From Acidiphilium iwatense (GTDB lineage: Bacteria > Pseudomonadota > Alphaproteobacteria > Acetobacterales > Acetobacteraceae), in assembly GCF_021556475.1 (NCBI RefSeq), contig NZ_JAKGBZ010000022.1, positions 1 through 57,647 of the forward strand: 57,647 bases of DNA, written 5' to 3'. The position numbers were made by a program, and so were the translations under genes. The notes beneath the pieces are model-generated. The model saw only the letters and a program-made list of their open reading frames with translations, made no database searches and was not told the origin of the DNA. This document shows positions 51,936 through 57,647 of the stretch, piece after piece (positions within the stretch are counted from its first letter, which is position 1; every line of letters begins with the position of its first letter).

Positions 51936-53156
51936 ATGGACTCGCTGATTACGACCGCGGCCCGAGCGCTCGCGGCGGGCGATCCGCTGGCCGCGTTCAA
52001 GCAGGTCGCGCTGCGCGACGATCCGCCGGCGCTCGCGCTGCGCGGCATCGCGATGGCGCAGCTCGGCAACCTCGCGCGCGCGAAGGAACTGCTGCGGAGC
52101 GCCGCGCGTGCCTTCGGCCCGAAGGAGGCGACAGCCCGTGCACGGTGCGTGGTCGCCGAGGCCGAGATCGCGCTCGTCTCGCGCGACCTGGGCGGCCCCA
52201 TGCAGACGCTCGGCGCGGCGCGGGCGACGCTCGAAACGAATGGCGATCGGGCGAACGCCGCGCATGCCGGCTATCTCGAGGCGCGGCGGCTTCTCCTGAT
52301 CGGGCGTCTCGACGAATCCGAGCGGTCGCTCGACGAACTCGATCTCGATACGCTGCCGCTGGCGTCGCGGACCGGCTACTGGCTAGTCGCCGCCGGCATC
52401 GCGATACGGCGCATTCGAGCAGAGTCGGTACGCGCCGCGCTCGATCGGGCCCGCCACGCCGCGCACAAGGCGGGGATCCCGGCGCTTGTGGCCGAGGTCG
52501 ACCGGGCGTCACGCGCATTCGATGCACCCGCCGCACGCCTGATCGCGCGCGAGGGGGCAAGGCTGCTCGGGTTCGGCGAAGTCGAGGCACTGATGGCTTC
52601 GGACGCGCTCCTGGTCGACGCCTGCCGCAATGTGGTGCGCGCGGGGACGTCGGCGGTTCCGCTTGCCGGTCGCCCGGTGCTGTTCGCGCTCACCCGCGCG
52701 CTCGCCGAGGCGTGGCCGGAGGACGTGACGCGCGAAACGCTGCTCACGCGCGCCTTTCGAGCACGGGAAGCCGATGAATCGCATCGCGCGCGGCTTCGCG
52801 TCGAGATCGGGCGGCTCCGCAAGACGCTCAAGCCGCTGGCCGGACTGAACGCGACCAGGCGGGGCTTCGTGCTGAAACCGCACGGGGCGACGACGGTCGC
52901 CGTTCTGGCGCCGCCCGTCGAGGAAGACCATGCCGAGGTGCTGGCCCTGCTCGCCGATGGTGAGGCATGGTCGAGTTCGGCGCTGGCGCTGGCGCTCGAC
53001 GTGAGCGCGCGCACCGCCCAGCGCGCGCTCGAAGCACTGGCGGAGGACGGCAAGGTCGAATCCTTCGGCCGCGGGCGGGCTTGCCGCTGGCTGACGCCGA
53101 ACGTGCCGGGTTTCCCGACAAGCTTGTTACTCCCGGCACCGCTGACGCGTGGGTAG
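51936..53156 (+). CDS. HTH regulator with TPR-like N-terminal region
   Basis: A 406-residue, Ala/Arg-rich protein. The first 200 residues are helical repeats of TPR type (AMAQLGNLARAKELLRSAAR, AGYLEARRLLLIGRLDESER). A winged-helix region follows at about 245-310 (RARLRVEIGRLRKTLKPLAG), and the C-terminus has a second HTH (GEAWSSSALALALDVSARTA then QRALEALAEDGKVESFGRGR). It is divergent from the DUF899 operon and 9 bp before the propeller gene, so it probably regulates one or both. Confidence 0.75.
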   Translation: MDSLITTAARALAAGDPLAAFKQVALRDDPPALALRGIAMAQLGNLARAKELLRSAARAFGPKEATARARCVVAEAEIALVSRDLGGPMQTLGAARATLETNGDRANAAHAGYLEARRLLLIGRLDESERSLDELDLDTLPLASRTGYWLVAAGIAIRRIRAESVRAALDRARHAAHKAGIPALVAEVDRASRAFDAPAARLIAREGARLLGFGEVEALMASDALLVDACRNVVRAGTSAVPLAGRPVLFALTRALAEAWPEDVTRETLLTRAFRAREADESHRARLRVEIGRLRKTLKPLAGLNATRRGFVLKPHGATTVAVLAPPVEEDHAEVLALLADGEAWSSSALALALDVSARTAQRALEALAEDGKVESFGRGRACRWLTPNVPGFPTSLLLPAPLTRG

Positions 53157-53165
53157 ATTGAAACC

Positions 53166-53819
53166 ATGAAACACACGCCCGCCGAGATCCTTCGCGAATA
53201 TGGCCCCTTTCCGGAAGTCGACGGCGTGCACGGAGTCAGCTTCGATGGGGAACGGGTCTGGTTCGCCTCCGGCGACAGGCTGAACGCACTTGATCCCGAG
53301 AGTGGGGAAATAGTCGGCGTGCTCGATGTCGCTGCGCATGCGGGAACGGCGTTCGACGGAAAGTATCTGTTCCAGATCGCCGAGGCCGTGATCCGGAAGA
53401 TCGATCCCAAGACCGGCGAGGTGCTCAGCACGATTCCGGCGCCCGGCAATGGCGGGGATTCGGGGCTCGCCTGGGCTGAAGGAACGCTCTGGGTCGGCCA
53501 GAACCGTGACCGCAAGATCCATCAGGTCGATCCGGACACCGGGGCCGTGCTCCGCACCATCGAATCCGATCGCTTCGTCACGGGTGTCACCTGGGTCGAT
53601 GGCGAGTTCTGGCACGGCACCTGGCAGGACGAGGCGAGCGATGTCCGGCGCATCGATCCCGAGACAGGAGAGGTGCTCGAGCGCCTTGAAATGCCGGCCG
53701 GAACCAGTGTCTCGGGACTTGAATCGGACAGGGGCGACCGATTTTTCTGTGGCGGAGGAACCAGCGGAAAGGTGAGAGCCATCCGCCGACCAAGGAGCGT
53801 CGATGCGGCAGTGTCTTGA
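53166..53819 (+). CDS. Beta-propeller protein (YncE/glutamine-cyclotransferase-like)
   Basis: A 217-residue protein of repeated propeller blades: VWFASGDRLNALDPESGEIV, IRKIDPKTGEVLSTIPAPG, RKIHQVDPDTGAVLRTIES and VRRIDPETGEVLERLEMPAG. No signal peptide, so cytoplasmic. Only about four to five blades fit, short for a closed propeller. Function unknown. It begins 9 bp after the regulator gene and is probably co-transcribed. GGAG is not seen; the start ATG follows TTGAAACC. Confidence 0.75.
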   Translation: MKHTPAEILREYGPFPEVDGVHGVSFDGERVWFASGDRLNALDPESGEIVGVLDVAAHAGTAFDGKYLFQIAEAVIRKIDPKTGEVLSTIPAPGNGGDSGLAWAEGTLWVGQNRDRKIHQVDPDTGAVLRTIESDRFVTGVTWVDGEFWHGTWQDEASDVRRIDPETGEVLERLEMPAGTSVSGLESDRGDRFFCGGGTSGKVRAIRRPRSVDAAVS

Positions 53820-53942
53820 ATGACCGCTGCCGAGCACTCCGAAACGTGTCTTGGACGGCCGGGATGCAGTGCAAAGCGGCCCCGTGCAGCGATGCTGGCA
53901 GCTGGCCGCTCACCCCCCCTTACAGAATTTCAAACGGCCCCG

Positions 53943-55298
53943 CTATCCCTGACCGCGACGGCTGGCGATCGCCGCGCCGCCAAGCTGCACCAGCCCGCCC
54001 AGCAGCATCGCGCCCCGCAGCCCTTCGGTATCACCATGCAGTGCTGCGAACACCGCGCCCAGCAATGCTACCCCCATGGTCGCCCCGGCCATCCGCGCGA
54101 CATTGATCAGCGACGCAGCTGTGCCCGACCGCGCGGCGGGAACCGCGCCGACCGCGACTCCGAGCAGCGGCCCGGTCGCCAGCCCCATGCCGAGGCCAGT
54201 CAGAACCAGGCCGATTTCGGCGAAGCCGGCCTGCCGCAGCCCCGCTGTCGCCGCCAGGGCCAGAAGTCCGCAGCCGATGATCGCGACGCCGCCGCTGGTC
54301 ATGAACCGCGTTCCGACCTTATGCGACAGCGCGCCGGACCATGGCGAAACCAGCACGAAAACCAGCGCCATCGGCATCAGTGCCAGCCCGGCGCCGATCG
54401 GCCCCAGCCCGCCGGTGCTCTGCCAGACCAGCGGCTGGAGGAACAGCACGCCGTACATGCCGAAGGTCATCGCCATGGTCGCCAGCATCGCCCCGCGAAA
54501 TGCCGGAATCCGAAACAGGCCGAGCGGCACCAGCGCTTCGGCGCCGCGCCGTCGTTCGGCGACGACGAACCACACGATAGCGATGCAAGCGGCAGCCAGC
54601 GCGATGAGGGCGGCGTGGGCGTTGCCATCGGCCATGATAGCCGCGAACACGGCCCCGCCCAGTCCCAGCGCACCGAGGATCTGCCCCGCCGCGTCGAAAG
54701 CGCGGTCGCCCCGGTCGGCGGATTCGGCCAGCGCGCGGAACGCCAGCGCCATGGTCGCGATCCCGACCGGAATCACCACGAGGAAAATGCTGCGCCAGCC
54801 GAACCAGCCGATCAGAACTCCGCCGAGCGTCGGCCCGATGACGAAGGACAGCCCGTTGCACGCCGCCCAGATGCCCAGGGCATGGCCGCGCATGGCCGGA
54901 TCGGGCCAGATCACCCGGATCAGCGACAGCGAGGCCGGGATCATCAAAGCGGCGCCGACCCCGGCAAGTGCTCGGCCGCCGATCAGGATCGGCATGTCCG
55001 GTGCGGCGGCGCAGAGCAGCGACGCCAGGGTGAATACCAGGATTCCGGCGATGAAGACGCGCCGCCTGCCGTAGAGATCGGCGATCAGGCCGCCGGTCAG
55101 CAGCAGGGCGGCATAGACGAGGTTATAGGCGTCCACCACCCATTGCAGGGTCGCCACATCCGCCTTGAAATAGGCCCCGATCGGATGGGTCGCAAGATTG
55201 ACCACCGAGGTGTCGAGCTGGGCGACCAGAACCGCCCCGCATAGAGTCGCCAAGGCGAGCGGCCGGTTGGTGTTTCGGGTTGCGAGGGTGGTCTGCAT
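53943..55298 (-). CDS. MFS drug exporter, DHA2 type
   Basis: A 451-residue EmrB/QacA-like exporter. The N-terminal motif is AVLVAQLDTSVVNLATHPIG, motif A GGLIADLYGRRRVFIAGILV, and motif C-like GIWAACNGLSFVIGPTLGGV then LIGWFGWRSIFLV. There are about 12-14 membrane helices. The start MQTTLATRN at 55298 is preceded by many in-frame codons that lack family similarity. It is divergent from an ArsR regulator with a strong palindrome between, so probably repressed by it. Confidence 0.9.
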   Translation of the reverse strand: MQTTLATRNTNRPLALATLCGAVLVAQLDTSVVNLATHPIGAYFKADVATLQWVVDAYNLVYAALLLTGGLIADLYGRRRVFIAGILVFTLASLLCAAAPDMPILIGGRALAGVGAALMIPASLSLIRVIWPDPAMRGHALGIWAACNGLSFVIGPTLGGVLIGWFGWRSIFLVVIPVGIATMALAFRALAESADRGDRAFDAAGQILGALGLGGAVFAAIMADGNAHAALIALAAACIAIVWFVVAERRRGAEALVPLGLFRIPAFRGAMLATMAMTFGMYGVLFLQPLVWQSTGGLGPIGAGLALMPMALVFVLVSPWSGALSHKVGTRFMTSGGVAIIGCGLLALAATAGLRQAGFAEIGLVLTGLGMGLATGPLLGVAVGAVPAARSGTAASLINVARMAGATMGVALLGAVFAALHGDTEGLRGAMLLGGLVQLGGAAIASRRGQG

Positions 55299-55454
55299 AG
55301 GCGTCTGCTCCTGCGATTCAGAGCAATCTGGCATTAAGCGGAATCGCAAGGCGATCCGTTTATTGCGCTGGAATTGCTCGCAAAACAAAGAGAAGAACGG
55401 AATCGATTTAAAGCCGTCACGCTCTCTGTCGGCAGGGGTGTAGCGCATGGCTTC

Positions 55455-55490
55455 GGCACAATGCTTCGATGACGGCCGAAGCATTGTGCC
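55455..55490. promoter_or_regulatory. Operator: 14-bp perfect inverted repeat
   Basis: GGCACAATGCTTCG (55455-55468) and CGAAGCATTGTGCC (55477-55490) are perfect inverted repeats with an 8-bp spacer. The word ATGCTTCGATG inside it recurs at 55512-55522, nearer the regulator start. The site lies between the divergent MFS and ArsR genes. Confidence 0.7.
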
Positions 55491-55533
55491 CGAAACCGTG
55501 ATAGAGTGTTCATGCTTCGATGGAGGTTGCCCT

Positions 55534-56232
55534 GTGGTTTTGTGGCCCAATATCGCCGCGATCGCGGCGCTCATCGCCGATCCGGCGCGCGCGACGATGC
55601 TTGCTGCGTTGATCGACGGCAAGGCATTGCCCGCCGGCGAACTTGCCTATGCCGGCGGCGTCACCGCGCAAACCGCGAGTTCGCATCTGGCCAGAATGCT
55701 CGATGGCGGGTTGCTCGCCTGCGAGACCGAAGGCCGCCACCGCTATTACCGGCTCGCCGGCCCGCTGGTGGCGGAGGCGCTGGAAAGCCTCGCGGCGATC
55801 AGCGCGATCGATACCATCCGGCGCAAGCCGATCAGCCGCGAAATGGAGCGCCTGCGAACCGCGCGGCGCTGCTACGATCATCTGGCCGGGCGCCTGGGCG
55901 TCGCGGTGGCGCAGAGCCTGCAAACCAAGGGCTTCATCGTACCGGCACAAGCCAAAAAATTCGAGATCACGCCGGGCGGCGTCTCATGGTTCGGCGGCAT
56001 CGGCATCGACGTGTTGACGTTGAAACCAACGCGCCACGGCCTCGCGCGGCAATGCCTGGATTGCACCGAACGGACCCATCATCTGGCCGGCCCGCTCGGC
56101 GTGCAAATGCTGACCCGGCTATGCGCCACGAACTGGCTGCGCCGCTCCACCGATTCGCGCGCCATCCTGATCACGCCGAAAGGCATGACGATGTTCCGGT
56201 CCGAACTCGGCATCGACGCCTCGGCGCTGTGA
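55534..56232 (+). CDS. ArsR-family winged-helix regulator
   Basis: A 232-residue regulator. The N-terminal ArsR HTH is NIAAIAALIADPARATMLAA, ELAYAGGVTAQTASSHLARM, LDGGLLACETEGRHRYYRLA. The C-terminal 110 residues contain two cysteines (QCLDCTERTHH) that might sense a ligand or redox state. The start GTG 55534 is chosen because GGAGG ends seven bases upstream; an in-frame ATG at 55447 would translate the operator. Likely repressor of the divergent MFS gene. Confidence 0.85.
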   Translation: MVLWPNIAAIAALIADPARATMLAALIDGKALPAGELAYAGGVTAQTASSHLARMLDGGLLACETEGRHRYYRLAGPLVAEALESLAAISAIDTIRRKPISREMERLRTARRCYDHLAGRLGVAVAQSLQTKGFIVPAQAKKFEITPGGVSWFGGIGIDVLTLKPTRHGLARQCLDCTERTHHLAGPLGVQMLTRLCATNWLRRSTDSRAILITPKGMTMFRSELGIDASAL

Positions 56233-56352
56233 TTTCCGCTCCGCCCGTCTTAGCGGAGTGGACTTTGCCGGACACGTGACCAGAATGTCCGGTTTTGACG
56301 TATCTGAATGCCATACCGGGATCGCCACGATTTTTGAATGAATGGAGACGGT

Positions 56353-56727
56353 ATGGATCATCCCATTGAGCGGCACAAAGCGATCCAGCTCGTGTCAGGC
56401 GACACATCGGAAAAACCGGCCATGGAGCAAGCCCGGCGGCTTGCCGAACTGGCGGAGGCTCTGGACGAACTTCACAGCTTTCGCAAAGGGCAATTCGTCA
56501 GGTGGAAATCCGGCCTCAGGAACAAGGCGGTGCCTGCCTATAACGAGATCGCAATCGTGCGTGAGGTTCTCGCCACCCCCGTGTTCGATACGTGCGAGCA
56601 GGCGATGTGTGCCGGCAGCCCCTATTTCGGCGAGCCGCTGACTCTGGTTCTGGCCATTCTCGATCCGGATTGCGATTTTCTCGAATTTCGTTATGATGGC
56701 AGGCGGTTTGAGCCGGTCGAGCCATAA
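56353..56727 (+). CDS. Hypothetical protein, 124 aa
   Basis: A cytoplasmic protein with a helical N-terminal half (EQARRLAELAEALDELHSFR) and a beta-rich C-terminal half: KGQFVRWKSGLRNKAVPAYN, VREVL, LVLAILDPDCDFLEFRYDGR, FEPVE. The second half looks like a small SH3-like barrel. GGAG five bases before ATG 56353 sets the start. No family recognised. The next gene is 95 bp downstream. Confidence 0.6.
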   Translation: MDHPIERHKAIQLVSGDTSEKPAMEQARRLAELAEALDELHSFRKGQFVRWKSGLRNKAVPAYNEIAIVREVLATPVFDTCEQAMCAGSPYFGEPLTLVLAILDPDCDFLEFRYDGRRFEPVEP

Positions 56728-56822
56728 GGGGTTCTGGGACGCTCGAACCGCCCGAATACTGTGCGCGGAGCCGCCGCGTGTAACCGTCCAGAATAGAAAA
56801 AACTTGATAACGAGGTTCAGGC

Positions 56823-57581
56823 ATGAGCGATAACTCTGCACCAGCCCAACCCGATGGAATTCAGCGTCTCCTTGATAGGGTTAGCGGCATTGTCAATGCA
56901 CACCAGTCTTCAAAAAAACTATACGATCGCAGATTCGCCCCCGACTTCAATGTGTCTGATTTCATCGCGCCAGACGAGGCGAAGCTATCGGAAATTCTCG
57001 CCTGGTTTCTTGATCCTCTCGGCACTCACGGGCAGGGCAGCCATTTTCTTCGGCTTTTTCTCGGTATGATCGGCGAAAATTTTCAGGACGAGGAGTGCGG
57101 CTCCGCATCAGTCCAGAGAGAAGTCAGTGTAGCGCAAGGTTGTTTGGATATTCTGATCAGTACGGGTCATCTCCGCGTGATCATTGAGAACAAGCCATGG
57201 GCAGGCGATCAGAATCAGCAGCTCGCGCGCTATTTTTCTTATTTAGACCATAATGGCGCTGGCAATGGTATCGTAATCTACCTCACGCCCAAAGGGATGG
57301 CTCCATCCGGGTACAGCCTTCCTGAACCAGAACAGCAACGTCGAATCGAAGCACAGCAGCTTCGTCAGTGGGGTTACGGCAGAGAAATTCTGGAATGGTT
57401 GGCGAGATGCCGTGCCGGTTGCCAGGCGGAACGCATCCGGATGTTTATCGACGATTTTTCCCGCTACATCAGCGCGGAATTTCAAGGGATAAGGGATAAT
57501 ACCATGAGCGATCATATCATCGATCTCATGTCTCCCCTCATTTTGAGGCCGCAGGCGCCATTTAGCCGAAGAATCGATTGA
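56823..57581 (+). CDS. PD-(D/E)XK nuclease-family protein, possibly truncated
   Basis: A 252-residue protein of the PDDEXK_4-like group. The active-site pattern is LDILIS (Asp), then VIIENKPWAGDQNQQLARYF (E-x-K and Gln), in residues 108-145; FNVSDFIAPDEAKLSEILAW then FLDPLGTHGQGSHFL is the usual N-terminal region. Homologues continue well past this length, but here the frame stops at 57581 after an abrupt change near MSDHIIDL, so the gene may be frameshifted or truncated. The 66 bases to the window edge show no new gene. Role unknown; such genes often lie in defence or mobile regions. Confidence 0.65.
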   Translation: MSDNSAPAQPDGIQRLLDRVSGIVNAHQSSKKLYDRRFAPDFNVSDFIAPDEAKLSEILAWFLDPLGTHGQGSHFLRLFLGMIGENFQDEECGSASVQREVSVAQGCLDILISTGHLRVIIENKPWAGDQNQQLARYFSYLDHNGAGNGIVIYLTPKGMAPSGYSLPEPEQQRRIEAQQLRQWGYGREILEWLARCRAGCQAERIRMFIDDFSRYISAEFQGIRDNTMSDHIIDLMSPLILRPQAPFSRRID

Positions 57582-57647
57582 GGCCTGTCGGCATTCCGGA
57601 AGGAATCCTGGCGGCCCGGTTCCGATTCCGATTGTTGCGCGCCGCCG

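Overview
The window is GC-rich alphaproteobacterial DNA with two parts that meet at a tRNA-Gly gene (30948-31022, minus strand). Gene content to the right of the tRNA (rpsT-dnaA adjacency, bpt, prs, typA, a divergent flagellar cluster) together with high GC fits an acidophilic Acetobacteraceae chromosome such as Acidiphilium. That genus guess is an inference from style and gene order; no 16S gene is present.

Positions 1 to about 30950 are the conjugation core and one end of an integrative and conjugative element (ICE) of the ICEMlSymR7A type. Accessory leader genes come first: a Toprim protein with a rebuilt N-terminus, DUF2493, small unknown and membrane proteins, and DUF736. Several are preceded by long structured leaders that occur in pairs. 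Next is a regulatory block (4.8-6.8 kb): an XRE repressor, a single-domain DUF2285 protein (QseM-like), a DUF6499/DUF2285 pair that makes a full FseA-like activator only after a +1 frameshift, and an AlpA/RdfS-like small HTH protein. A tightly coupled operon follows: repA (with an internal origin-like array), parA, DNA methyltransferase, RHH-like protein, DUF2840, traF, DUF736, VirB1-like transglycosylase, relaxase, coupling protein, a CopG-like protein, then trbBCDEJKLFGI and DUF2274. Most genes overlap by ATGA. Cargo after the transfer genes is LysR, then nitronate monooxygenase + MFS with a divergent LysR. A 167-bp degenerate copy of the first LysR gene lies next to the tRNA. The integrase and the other end are not in the window.

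Positions 31 to 57.6 kb are chromosomal: a CnoX-like thioredoxin/TPR protein and a LON-domain protein; flgB-flgC-fliE-fliQ-fliR-flhB (minus) divergent from fliO-fliP (plus); rpsT and dnaA; an SLT protein; a Met/His-rich secreted protein; typA; MscS channel; cupredoxin; bpt; RDD protein; prs; GST; histidine phosphatase; DyP peroxidase; DUF899; an HTH/TPR regulator with a beta-propeller protein; a DHA2-type MFS exporter divergent from an ArsR regulator; and a PD-(D/E)XK nuclease at the right edge. A perfect 5 x 26-bp tandem array precedes prs and appears to be an expansion of a palindromic repeat present once at 43025-43056.

The points most worth a second look are the predicted +1 frameshift fusion (5609-6377), the origin-like array inside repA (7639-7827), the twin structured leaders (1120-1270 and 4140-4300), the tandem array (47113-47242), and the recombination scars around the tRNA end of the element.
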